From NCBI GenBank assembly GCA_902489225.1, contig CABTZA010000021.1, forward strand, positions 1 through 16,314: DNA of 16,314 nt, given 5' to 3'. The first letter of the stretch is position 1, and every line of letters begins with the position of its first letter. The notes below the pieces were generated by a model. The model did not search any database. It was given only the letters and a program-made list of their open reading frames with translations, and had not been told where the DNA came from. Source of the stretch: an uncultured Collinsella sp. GTDB taxonomy: Bacteria; Actinomycetota; Coriobacteriia; Coriobacteriales; Coriobacteriaceae. Made by a program: the position numbers and the translations under genes. Shown here piece after piece: positions 8,381 to 15,263 of the stretch.

Positions 8381-11300
8381 AAGGTCAAGACAATCGGCAC
8401 GGTCGCGGAGCCCAGTGTGGACATCGACGGGCAGCTGCTCTCAGTGGGCGACTCCTACGTCTACACCATCAACTGGGTTAACACCAAGGCCGATGCCAGC
8501 GTGACCGTGACCGATGAGCTGCCCACCGGCGTTGTGTTCGAGGCCTTTGAGGGCAAGAACGCCGATAAGGGCACCGCGAGTGGCCAGTCGCTCACTTGGA
8601 ACCTGGGCGTGCAGCCTGCGGGCAGCTACGGCTCGGTACGCGTGCGCGTCAAGATTTCCGAGGACGCCGTGAAGGGTGCTCAGGGCGCTGTCGGCACCGT
8701 CAACAACGCCGCCACCATTACGGTTGGCAACAAGAGCTATACCGGCACCACGACCAACTACGTGCCCAAGAAGACCGAGAGCGACGCTCAGGATTCGAAG
8801 GGGTCGGGCGTCAAGTTGGGCGATGAGCTCACCTATACCATCGGCTACAAGAACACCGAGAACAAGCCGGCTAAGGTGATGGTCTCCGATGCCGTTCCCA
8901 CGGGGACTGAGTTCGTGGAGTTCACGGGCGACCATAAGGATGTCGGCTCCAAGGACAGAGACGGCAACCTCACCTGGACGCTGACGGACGTTCCCGCCGG
9001 CGAAGAGGGCGCGGTTCAGTTTAAGGTCCGCGTGACCGAGGACGCATTCAAGAGCGGCGGCGCTTCGGATGACATCTCCAACCAGGCGTCGGTAACGGTC
9101 GGCAACAACCCTGCCGTTAAGACCAACACCACTGCCGACGAGGTCTCTGACGGCCGACTGACGCTAAGCAAGACGGTCACGGCCGCCGAGGGCATCACGG
9201 CGCCCAACAAGGCATTCACCTTTAAGGTGCTGCTCTATCAGGCCGATGGCACAACGTCTCTGGCCGGTACCTTTGCGTACGCCGGTCGTCCCAGCGGCAC
9301 CAACGGCACCTATGTAAGCGGACAGATCAAGAGCGGTGGCACCATCGCGCTTAACGCCGGCGGTTCCGTTACGGTTACCGTGCCCGTGGGCGCGCACTAC
9401 GAGGTGCAGGAGCTCGACTCCAAGGGCAATCTCATGACGAGCGAGGACGGCTTTACGGTTGCCGATAAGGCGAACACCCAGAAGGGCGCCGTCGGACAGG
9501 CAACGCAGGCAGGCTTCACCAACGTCTACAGTGTGGAGTCCACAAAGGTGGAGAGCGCCTTTAAGGTCCAAAAGAAGATTTCCGGCCGCAACTGGACTAA
9601 GGCGGATGCTTTTGCCATGACGCTGACTGCCCAGGGCGAGGCGCCCATGCCCAAGAATGCCAAGGACGGCGTAGCGACGATTACGCTGAAGAAGGACGTT
9701 CAGGTCGGCAACTTCGGCACCATTGAATACACCAAGCCCGGTACCTACACCTATGTGATTGCCGAGCAGGCGGGTGACGAGACGGAGCTCACGTTCTCGA
9801 AGGCCACCTATCGCGCCACCGTCACGGTGACCGACGACGGTGCCGGCAAGCTGACTACCAAGACCAAGATTGCACAGCTGACCGACGACGCCGGTAATGC
9901 TGCCGAGCGCACGGTCGAGGCGGCGGTCTTTACCAACACTGCTAAGACTGGCAGCCTCACCATCAAGAAGACGGTCGTCGGCGGCGACAGCCAGCGCGAG
10001 TTCGGCTTCACGGTCGCGCTGACCGACGGGGACGGCGAGCCCGTCTCCGGCACCTTCGGCGAGGGCGAGAACGCCGTGACGTTCACGGACGGCAAGGCGG
10101 CCTTTGCGCTTAAGGACGGCGGGGAGAAGACCATCGCCGGCCTACCCGTGGGCGCGCGCTACACCGTGACCGAGGATGCGGCCGAGGGCTACGCGACCAC
10201 GGCCGACGGGGCCGAGGGCACCGTGACCGAGGCCGGCGCGACCGTCGCGTTCACCAACACGTACGGGACGACCACCGAGGGCAGGGACGTCTCCACGGCG
10301 GGACTCTTCACCAAGACGCTCAAGGGCCGCGACTGGGCGGAGGGCGACAGCTTCCAGTTCACGCTCACGGGCGAGGCCGGCGCTCCCATGCCCGAGGGCT
10401 CCTCCGACGGCTCCAAGACCGTCAGCGTAACGGCCGCCGACGGCACCAAGGCGGGCGATAAAGTCGCCTTCGACTTCGGCTCCATCCGCTACACGCTCGA
10501 CGACATCAGGGACGCCGGGTTCGCGGAGGTCGGCGGCAAGCGCGTGCGCGCCAAGACCTTCACCTACGCGGTGAGCGAGGTCAGGCCCGATGACGGCCCG
10601 GCTATCGCCGGCGTGTCCTACGACGGCCACGTCGCCACGATGACGGTGACCGTGACCGACGACGGCTCCGGCAACCTCACGGCCTCGACGCCCGCGATCG
10701 CGCAGGCGAGCGGCGGCGACTTCGTCAACACCTACACGACCGGGCTCGACTACTCGGCCCGCGCAGGCGTGCTCCTGTCCAAGACGCTCTCCGGCCGCGC
10801 GATGGAGGCAGGGCAGTTCGCCTTCACCGTGACCGCCGACGCCGAGACGGCCGCCAAGCTCGGCCTCAAGACCGGCAAGGACGCCTATGCCGTGGCCGCG
10901 GCCGATGATGGAGAGGCCGCCGTGGTCGACCTCATCGGCGGTGCTGCGGGCAGCGACGTGACGTTCACCGACGCCGACGCGGGCAAGACCTACAGCTTCA
11001 CCGTCACCGAGACCAAGCTCGGCGGCGACGGCTACACCAACGACACCGCGCCGCGCACGGTGACCATCGCGCCCGCCTACGACGCCGCGACGGGCAAGCT
11101 CACGGTCACGACCACGGTCGTCAAGGACGGCGTTGAGGTCGCCCGCAGCGAGGTCTCGACGGCCGATGACGCCACGGCGCTGCCCGCGCCCGTGACGGTC
11201 GCGTTCCAGAACTCCTACGAGGCCGCCGGCACGCTCGGCGGCGAGGGCAGCGCGTCCATCGAGGCCACCAAGACGCTGACGGGCCGCGCGGCGGCGGCGG

Positions 11301-13096
11301 GCGAGTTCTCGTTCTCCGTCCGCGATGCCCGGGGCAACGTGGTCGCGACCGCGACCAACCGGGCCTCCGGCGACGGCGAGGCCGCGGGACTTACGTTCTC
11401 GCCCATCGCCTACACCACCGACGCTCTCGAGCGGATGGTGGCGGACGGCACCGCCACCAGGGCCGCCGACGGCTCCTGGGCCATTCCCTATACCGTATCC
11501 GAGGACGGCACGGACCGGCTGTCCGCGGGCGTGACGGCAACCGCCTCGAGCTTCGACATCACGGTCAAGGTGACCGATAACGGCAAGAGCGGGCTGGACG
11601 TTAGCGTGGTCTACCCCGAGGGCTCCGACGGCACGCTGTCGTTCGTGAACGGCTACGGCACCAACGAGGCGACAGTCGACCTCGCGGGCACCAAGACGCT
11701 GGCGCTCGGCCAGGCCGGACTCGGCCTCACGCAGGACGACATTGCGGGCAAGTACACCTTTAAGATCACGCCGCTGGACGGCGCGCCCGCGCCGGTCGAC
11801 GCCTCCGGCAAGACGGTGACCGAGGCGACCAACGACGCCGCCGGCAACGTCGAGCTGGGCCATGTCACGTTTAAGCAGCCGAGCGACCTCGATGACGTCG
11901 AGATCGACCGCGACGGCCTGCGCACCAAGACGTTCGCCTACCGGGTGAGCGAGTCCGGTTCGGTCGACGGCGTGGTCAACGACGCGACGGCGACGAGGAC
12001 CTTTACGGTCAAGGTGGTCGAGGACACCAACGCGGGCACGCTCGTCGCGGAGGTCCTGCCCGCAGAGGGCACGCCCGAGGGCAAGGGCGCGTTCGAGTTC
12101 ACCAACACCTACGGCGTGAACCCGACGCCGAGCTCCGTCACCGACCAGATCAAGGTGAGCAAGAAGCTCAAGGGTCGTGACCTGGCCGAGGGCGAGTTCG
12201 AGTTCCGGCTGGTCGAGATTGCCGCCGACGGCAGCGAGAGCGTCGCGGCGACGGGCAAGAACGCCGCCGACGGAACGGTCGCGCTCAGCCCGGTCACCTA
12301 CACCGCGCCCGGCACGCACAGCTACGAGCTGCGCGAGGTCGCCGGCACGGCGGGCGGCGTGACGTACGACAGGGCGACCTACCGCGTGCACACGACGGTC
12401 ACCGATGCCGGGAACGGTACGCTCACCGTCGAGCACGAGCTTGTGGATGCCGAGGGCAACCCCGCGGGCGATGACTCGGTGACGTTCACCAACGGCTACG
12501 AGGCCGCGCCCGTCACCCTCAAGCTGGGCGCCGCCAAGGTGCTCAAGGGCGCCGAGCTCAAGGCGGCGCAGTTCGGCTTCGAGCTCAAGGGCCGGGACGG
12601 CAAGGTGATGTCGACCGCCAGGAACGCCGCCGACGGCAGCGTCACGTTCGACGCCCTGACCTTCAAGCAGGCCGGCACCTACACCTTCACGGTGAGCGAG
12701 GTCGACGATGGCCAGGCGCACGTGACCTACGACAAGGCCGTGCGTAAGATCGTCGTCACGGTGAGCGACGAGGACGCTAACGGCACCAAGACGGGCTACC
12801 TGTCGGCGAAGGTCTCCTACGAGGGCGACGCCAACGTGCCGCCGGTCTTCACCAACAGCTACGCCGAGGAGCCCGGGACCCCCGGCACCCCCGAGAACCC
12901 CGGCACGCCGGGCGGCGGCTCGGGCGGCGGTTCCGATAACGGCTCCGGCAGCGGCGGCTCCGGCGGCGACGGCTCCAAGGGCGGCATGCCCGACACCGGC
13001 GACCGCAGCCTGCCGGCGGCTGCCCTCGCGGCCATGGCCGGCATCGGCGCGCTGGCCGTCGTGGGCGGCGCGGCCCTGTACCGCAGGCGCCGCTAG
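5441..13096 (+). CDS. Giant adhesin, C-terminal part: FctA isopeptide array, DUF11 pair and LPXTG-type anchor
   Basis: This is a 2551-aa ORF counted from GTG 5441, but the frame is open from 5369, directly behind the TAG. There is no ribosome binding site before 5441 and no signal peptide, so it is best read as the remainder of the gene starting at 1136 (3986 codons in total). Domains in order by nt: FctA modules at 5441, 5940, 6499, 7001, 7424 and 7901; two DUF11 domains at about 8399-9145 (SVGDSYVYTINWVN, KLGDELTYTIGYKN); a DUF5979-like domain 9152-9530; FctA 9536-9945; a DUF5979-like domain 9951-10264; FctA at 10285, 10745, 11226, 11664, 12132 and 12506; a Gly/Ser/Pro linker 12862-12985; then MPDTGD, a hydrophobic helix and RRRR. 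Each FctA module keeps the Lys, Glu and Asn needed for an intramolecular isopeptide bond, so the stalk should be stiff and protease-resistant. From about 9950 onward the DNA is clearly more GC-rich. Confidence 0.88.
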   Translation: MEPASVTLQGQKTVSGRDWNQGESYTFNLAAAADDASATGLGKTTKQAVTDGAIAIGTNQAVASTPESGRVASFSFGTEAAPTVTFNRAGTFSFNITENVALGAPASMSMDRHTARATVVVTDLDERGNHTGKLHVSSVTYANTGASDVDKGIIDKAAFTNAYHASGTFGGVTVSKTLEGRASTAGQFTFAVTGLWYNGVQTLVNGAETNLSNKAAEAGVSGVVVGTNGKEKLFARKLTEQDLGHTFAYRIHENQPVAAGYTYDTGYTGDAIVLVKILARQNDPAKLYTVTTVLKGAGVTALLGDAGDASALTDEEIAKLKQDANTYVQQYDASKAGTTTPAVSFVNRYEASLDYGANGGLQIEKTLMYPEGATVFGSPKSTFRYIVKPADETSANKVGLSTAGKVFETANVEANDPKTVSLMPAGGLTFNQNDAGKTFTYTVSEIDDKATGYTYDKTVHTVKAVVADNGDGTLRVTTSVSKQVDGKDELEGQWIYPSDATSTGVATVKFKNTYTVAEAATYTPSVTKVVAGADAPGKFTFTMTAADDATKAAIDGGLITGSSMSAGNGYAEKKQTEEGLKDGEHDKVDFSKLTFNAPGTYKFDIHELIPNSGPGEWKYDQHTYTLTVTVTDEGGKLVARADDTTGSEGFIFTNRYRTSTSYELQGGLEIVKTLIGKDLHAGMFGFTVTGEDAASTEKLKALLRADEGKLTVTNDEPQADGTSHTGILGGLTFATSDVDKTFTYKVVENSGKQGGYTYDSSYWTVEIAVNNRGDGSLYTETTVKHYDSNGVEAAGDVKTYSSENGTAKAKVSFTNSYAASGTFEGLTAQKVMDSGDKIKADQYTFDLYAEKTDGTLQWRDEGTTQASDNGIATVDFGKLYFKLGDATSETHEQTIDLTRAVNDGIAIKRHNADHTTTYSFNLVAKERLVDLPEGVRPVDTSATCRVLLEVTDNNDGTLTSKVTYRDGTENGKIVFHNTRDKVKTIGTVAEPSVDIDGQLLSVGDSYVYTINWVNTKADASVTVTDELPTGVVFEAFEGKNADKGTASGQSLTWNLGVQPAGSYGSVRVRVKISEDAVKGAQGAVGTVNNAATITVGNKSYTGTTTNYVPKKTESDAQDSKGSGVKLGDELTYTIGYKNTENKPAKVMVSDAVPTGTEFVEFTGDHKDVGSKDRDGNLTWTLTDVPAGEEGAVQFKVRVTEDAFKSGGASDDISNQASVTVGNNPAVKTNTTADEVSDGRLTLSKTVTAAEGITAPNKAFTFKVLLYQADGTTSLAGTFAYAGRPSGTNGTYVSGQIKSGGTIALNAGGSVTVTVPVGAHYEVQELDSKGNLMTSEDGFTVADKANTQKGAVGQATQAGFTNVYSVESTKVESAFKVQKKISGRNWTKADAFAMTLTAQGEAPMPKNAKDGVATITLKKDVQVGNFGTIEYTKPGTYTYVIAEQAGDETELTFSKATYRATVTVTDDGAGKLTTKTKIAQLTDDAGNAAERTVEAAVFTNTAKTGSLTIKKTVVGGDSQREFGFTVALTDGDGEPVSGTFGEGENAVTFTDGKAAFALKDGGEKTIAGLPVGARYTVTEDAAEGYATTADGAEGTVTEAGATVAFTNTYGTTTEGRDVSTAGLFTKTLKGRDWAEGDSFQFTLTGEAGAPMPEGSSDGSKTVSVTAADGTKAGDKVAFDFGSIRYTLDDIRDAGFAEVGGKRVRAKTFTYAVSEVRPDDGPAIAGVSYDGHVATMTVTVTDDGSGNLTASTPAIAQASGGDFVNTYTTGLDYSARAGVLLSKTLSGRAMEAGQFAFTVTADAETAAKLGLKTGKDAYAVAAADDGEAAVVDLIGGAAGSDVTFTDADAGKTYSFTVTETKLGGDGYTNDTAPRTVTIAPAYDAATGKLTVTTTVVKDGVEVARSEVSTADDATALPAPVTVAFQNSYEAAGTLGGEGSASIEATKTLTGRAAAAGEFSFSVRDARGNVVATATNRASGDGEAAGLTFSPIAYTTDALERMVADGTATRAADGSWAIPYTVSEDGTDRLSAGVTATASSFDITVKVTDNGKSGLDVSVVYPEGSDGTLSFVNGYGTNEATVDLAGTKTLALGQAGLGLTQDDIAGKYTFKITPLDGAPAPVDASGKTVTEATNDAAGNVELGHVTFKQPSDLDDVEIDRDGLRTKTFAYRVSESGSVDGVVNDATATRTFTVKVVEDTNAGTLVAEVLPAEGTPEGKGAFEFTNTYGVNPTPSSVTDQIKVSKKLKGRDLAEGEFEFRLVEIAADGSESVAATGKNAADGTVALSPVTYTAPGTHSYELREVAGTAGGVTYDRATYRVHTTVTDAGNGTLTVEHELVDAEGNPAGDDSVTFTNGYEAAPVTLKLGAAKVLKGAELKAAQFGFELKGRDGKVMSTARNAADGSVTFDALTFKQAGTYTFTVSEVDDGQAHVTYDKAVRKIVVTVSDEDANGTKTGYLSAKVSYEGDANVPPVFTNSYAEEPGTPGTPENPGTPGGGSGGGSDNGSGSGGSGGDGSKGGMPDTGDRSLPAAALAAMAGIGALAVVGGAALYRRRR
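8399..9145 (+). other. Two DUF11-type domains inside the adhesin
   Basis: Two copies of a roughly 125-residue domain have the same order: VGDSYVYTINWVN / LGDELTYTIGYKN, then VTVTDELPTGVVF / VMVSDAVPTGTEF, then NNAATITVGN / NQASVTVGN. DUF11 repeats are common in large bacterial surface proteins. Here they separate two arrays of isopeptide modules. Confidence 0.8.
9536..12860 (+). repeat. FctA isopeptide modules 9-15, second array (with one DUF5979-like domain between 9 and 10)
   Basis: The Lys sites are VQKKISGRN, FTKTLKGRD, LSKTLSGRA, ATKTLTGRA, GTKTLALGQ, VSKKLKGRD and AAKVLKGAE. The Glu sites are VIAEQ, AVSEV, TVTET, TVSED, RVSES, ELREV and TVSEV. The Asn sites are VFTNTA, DFVNTY, AFQNSY, SFVNGY, EFTNTY, TFTNGY and VFTNSY. 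A short DUF5979-like domain (GSLTIKKTV ... AFTNTYG) lies at 9951-10264. Confidence 0.8.
12986..13093 (+). other. Sortase sorting signal MPDTGD with membrane helix and RRRR tail
   Basis: MPDTG followed by D is an LPXTG variant. Next come about 20 hydrophobic residues (AAALAAMAGIGALAVVGGAA) and LYRRRR at the very end. A Gly/Ser/Pro-rich wall-spanning linker precedes it. This would anchor the adhesin to peptidoglycan only if the upstream amber codon is absent or read through. Confidence 0.9.
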
Positions 13097-13107
13097 CGGT
13101 ATGCACG

Positions 13108-13142
13108 AGTGGGGCGAATCCATCCGATGGGTTCGCCCCACT
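13108..13142 (+). terminator. Hairpin terminator after the adhesin gene
   Basis: AGTGGGGCGAA (13108-13118) pairs with TTCGCCCCACT (13132-13142), with CCAT/ATGG extending the stem inside. It lies 11 bases after the adhesin stop. There is no T tract on the plus strand, so it may act as an RNA-stabilising 3' hairpin rather than a strong intrinsic terminator. Confidence 0.6.
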
Positions 13143-13170
13143 TGCCCTGCTGGGCGGGAGCGGGTAAGAT
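13142..13170 (+). promoter_or_regulatory. Promoter of the SRP RNA gene
   Basis: TTGCCC (13142-13147) and TAAGAT (13165-13170) are spaced by exactly 17 bp. This places transcription start near 13177, where the pairing RNA helix begins. The -35 box touches the last base of the preceding hairpin. Confidence 0.7.
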
Positions 13171-13176
13171 ATACCG

Positions 13177-13298
13177 AGCGCCTAGCGCGTTCGATGGGTT
13201 CGGATGACGACATGTTCCGAATCTGGTCAGGTCCGGAAGGAAGCAGCCATAAGGAGCCTCTGTCGGGCATCCGAATCCATCGAGCGCACGGGCGCTTT
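13177..13298 (+). ncRNA. ffs: Signal recognition particle RNA, small bacterial (4.5S) type
   Basis: This is the RNA scaffold of the signal recognition particle, which binds Ffh and targets membrane and secreted proteins to the translocon. The conserved domain IV core GGTCAGGTCCGGAAGGAAG is present at 13224-13242, followed by CAGCC. A long helix flanks it: bases 13187-13206 pair with 13268-13287 over 20 bp with two G-U pairs. The outer AGCGCC (13177-13182) pairs with GGCGCT (13291-13296). No Alu domain is present, so it is the short form. It has its own promoter and a T-tract terminator, and is independent of the adhesin transcript. Confidence 0.95.
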
Positions 13299-13301
13299 TT
13301 T
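13284..13301 (+). terminator. Intrinsic terminator of the SRP RNA
   Basis: GCGC (13284-13287) and GCGC (13292-13295) enclose ACGG and are followed by six T (13296-13301). The outer SRP RNA helix closes on the same bases, so helix and terminator overlap. Confidence 0.75.
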
Positions 13302-13451
13302 GTTACCGCGACATGGCCCGGCCGGCGGCGAGGCATTTGGTGTCTCGCTGGTCCTCGGCTGCGCCTGCGGGATCGCTCGACTACCAAATATCGTGCCGCC
13401 GGCCGGGCCAAATCGTCCAAAAATCACCCGTAAAGGCGCATTTATCTGAAT
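13302..13451. other. Intergenic, no gene; holds a long inverted repeat
   Basis: No plausible start with a ribosome binding site and no protein-like reading frame is seen here. The main content is the inverted repeat at 13314-13410, listed separately. Confidence 0.6.
13314..13410. repeat. Long inverted repeat with perfect 16-bp arms
   Basis: TGGCCCGGCCGGCGGC (13314-13329) is the exact reverse complement of 13395-13410. After a symmetric 5-base internal loop, ATTTGGT (13335-13341) pairs with ACCAAAT (13383-13389). The remaining 41 bases form the apical region. It is too long and structured for a simple terminator and has no T tract. It could be a dispersed palindromic repeat, a miniature element or a structured RNA. 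Confidence 0.75.
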
Positions 13452-13562
13452 AATTTAATCCCGTGCTTTGTGCTGCTTGCTGGCGTTGCCGGGAGCGCGG
13501 TGGCCACGTGGTTCATGAGACGGCGGTGCTGTCTCCTTTTTTGCAAGTAAAGAGGTCCGTTT
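13452..13562. repeat. Dispersed ~111-bp direct repeat, copy 1
   Basis: This aligns almost without gaps to 15815-15927. Shared blocks include AATCCCGTG, TTTGTGCTGCTTGCTGGCG, GAGACGGCGGTGCTGT and TAAAGAGG.CCGTTT. In this copy the right arm of the terminator hairpin present after copy 2 is missing. I do not recognise the element; it does not look coding. Confidence 0.7.
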
Positions 13563-13689
13563 GCGAACGAGCTTCGACTACTGAAGATGCGATGTTCGCA
13601 CTAACGACATAGCGTAATTACGGCATTGTTGGTTTACGCACAAATTGAAGAAATCTAAAAGATGCGTCGATTTCACTTCGCCCGCAGCG
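13563..13689. other. Intergenic stretch downstream of the ATPase gene, nothing recognisable
   Basis: This is AT-richer DNA with no gene. Only a 10-bp palindrome (CGTAATTACG, 13613-13622) is seen. No clear terminator for the minus-strand ATPase gene is visible. Confidence 0.5.
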
Positions 13690-14967
13690 TTACGGCGCGA
13701 GAACGTCCAATGGAACAACTTGGACGCCGCGGTCGGTAACATAGGCTTGTGAACCAAATCCAATAATCGCTACTTTAGAAACCGGCGGGGTGTTTCCGGC
13801 AGCAACCATCCGCTCTTCGACGGCAACAAGATTGTCAGATGCCTCTTCGATTTGAGCGGAACTGAGCTTGACCTCAACGGGAATCCACATCCCACCTGGA
13901 GCCGCTATGACAGCGTCGACCTCAAGATCGCGGGAATCGTGATAGTGATAAAGGCCCATTCCGTTTGCCCTCGCATAGACCCATAGATCATGGAGCGCCA
14001 ACGATTCGAAAAGCAGCCCAAGTGTCTTGAAGTCTGACAACAACGTCTCCACAGTCGCCCCGAGCGCAGCCGCTGCAAGCGACGGGTCGGCAAGATGATG
14101 CTTACGCGCCTCCCTCAGATGCACCGGAGATCTCATCGCGGGATTCCATGCGGGGATATCGCAGACGAAACTCAATCTGCTAAGAAGGGATATGTATGAT
14201 GCCGCTGTTTGTCTCGATACGTCGCCACCCAAATCGGCCACAAGCGTCTTGAGCGTCGCAAGAGTGGATTCGTTGCGCGCCAACGACGCGATGACGGCTT
14301 TCACTTTCTCAGGATCTCGTCGAGAGCCATCGACGCGGGGGATGTCTTCCTCAGCGACTATCTCGATATATCGTTTTGCCGTCGCGGACGCAATTCGCGC
14401 GTCACGCCCAATCGACGCCGGCCATCCACCGCAAACGATGCGCTCGGCGATCTCGGCAGAACCCATCGATCCGAAGGCGCCCCTGAACTTTTCGCCAGAA
14501 ATGATGCCCGACAGCTTAACCGCACCGCTAGATTTCCCAAGTTCGAAAAGCGTCATGGTGTCCATGCGCAATTTAGCGAACCTTCCAGCGCCACTGTGCA
14601 TCGGCCGCTCATTGTCTCGCGGTGTCGCCGACCCCGTAAATATGAACTGGCCAGGCTCGCCGCCGCGGTTGTCGCACTCAAACCGTGCCGCGTCCCAAAG
14701 TTTCGGAACCTCCTGCCATTCGTCGATCAGCCGCGGCACCTCGCCGGAAACGGCAAGCGCCGGGTCCGTCTCGGCACGGAAGCGATTCTCGAAGTTGCGC
14801 GACGGGTCCATGAGGAGGAGCCTGGACGCCGCACGGGTCCCGGCCGTGGTTGTCTTCCCGCACCATTTAGGTCCTTCGATGAGAACGGCACCGAATATCC
14901 CAAGCATCTGGTCGAGCTCATTTTCGATAATTCTAGCGTAGTACTTATTTGGCATAGTTTTCACCAT
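13690..14967 (-). CDS. AAA_14 / DUF4143 family ATPase
   Basis: This is a 425-aa P-loop ATPase of the archaeal/bacterial ExeA-like AAA_14 plus DUF4143 type, full length for the family. Walker A is GPKWCGKT (residues 32-39), Walker B is RLIDEWQ (Asp82, Glu83), and the sensor strand is FIFTGSA (108-114). The family-typical SGAGRF...L.MDTMTLFEL and RYIEIVAEEDIPRVDG follow. The C-terminal part has DLEVDAVIAAPGGMWIPVEVKLS, which resembles a PD-(D/E)xK fold (Glu/Asp ... EVK). The cellular role of this family is not established; it often occurs as single, horizontally moving genes. The start at 14967 gives MVKTMPNK; ATG 14955 (Met5) is also possible because GGTG lies just before it, and neither has a strong Shine-Dalgarno sequence. 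It stops with TAA. Upstream lies the 23-bp repeat array, a plausible control region. Confidence 0.9.
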   Translation of the reverse strand: MVKTMPNKYYARIIENELDQMLGIFGAVLIEGPKWCGKTTTAGTRAASRLLLMDPSRNFENRFRAETDPALAVSGEVPRLIDEWQEVPKLWDAARFECDNRGGEPGQFIFTGSATPRDNERPMHSGAGRFAKLRMDTMTLFELGKSSGAVKLSGIISGEKFRGAFGSMGSAEIAERIVCGGWPASIGRDARIASATAKRYIEIVAEEDIPRVDGSRRDPEKVKAVIASLARNESTLATLKTLVADLGGDVSRQTAASYISLLSRLSFVCDIPAWNPAMRSPVHLREARKHHLADPSLAAAALGATVETLLSDFKTLGLLFESLALHDLWVYARANGMGLYHYHDSRDLEVDAVIAAPGGMWIPVEVKLSSAQIEEASDNLVAVEERMVAAGNTPPVSKVAIIGFGSQAYVTDRGVQVVPLDVLAP

Positions 14968-14982
14968 TGCTTACCAGCGCGT

Positions 14983-15074
14983 TTAACCAAATTTACAGTT
15001 TTCATTTAACCAGATTCCAATTATTTGATTAACCAGATTTGCATATTTCGGTTAACGAGACAGATTAAACATGA
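14983..15074. repeat. Four direct repeats at an exact 23-bp period
   Basis: TTAACCAAATT (14983), TTAACCAGATT (15006), TTAACCAGATT (15029) and the degenerate TTAACGAGA (15052) start exactly 23 bp apart. Second-half bases are only partly shared (TTTnCA, ATTTC). The array starts 16 bp upstream of the ATPase start codon in an AT-rich gap. Even spacing places each copy about two helical turns from the next, which suggests cooperative protein binding (operator or iteron-like). Confidence 0.75.
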
Positions 15075-15099
15075 ACGAGCCAAGTCAGATGAGAATCAT

Positions 15100-15240
15100 C
15101 TACTCGACACCGCGCATGAGCTCCGAAATGGTGATGTGAAAGCCGTCGGCAATCTTCTTGAGATTTGAAAGGCTGACATTGCGCTGCCCGACCTCAATGC
15201 TCGCGTAGTAGGAGCGATCCATCTCAATTAAATTAGCGGA
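15100..15240 (-). pseudogene. XRE-type HTH regulator, C-terminal fragment
   Basis: The translation SANLIEMDRSYYASIEVG, then QRNVSLSNLKKIADG, then FHITISELMRGVE and a TAG stop matches helices 2-5 of Cro/C1-type HTH proteins (compare LDRTYISSIERGKRNISL). The first internal Met gives a 40-aa peptide from 15222, but the homology continues upstream to about 15240 and then stops. Helix 1 and the normal start are absent. Only the rear half of the DNA-binding domain remains, so it is probably non-functional. It is co-oriented with the ATPase gene, with the 23-bp array between them. Confidence 0.75.
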
Positions 15241-15263
15241 CGGAGTGCCCGGGCTCGTTGCGC

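Noticed and set aside
10142..13420. Minus-strand open frame of 1092 codons opposite the adhesin C-terminal half
   Set aside because: It is an antisense by-product of GC-rich codons in the repeat modules; it is Arg/Gly/Ala/Leu-rich with no domain, signal or ribosome binding site, and it crosses the SRP RNA gene.
13613..13622. 10-bp palindrome CGTAATTACG
   Set aside because: It is short, isolated and has no position relative to a promoter that would suggest a role.
14192..15009. Plus-strand frames opposite the DUF4143 ATPase
   Set aside because: The minus strand carries Walker A, Walker B and DUF4143 motifs; the plus frames have none.
14983..15074. CRISPR array
   Set aside because: Only about 11 of 23 bases are repeated, there is no spacer/repeat structure of usual length, and no cas gene is seen.
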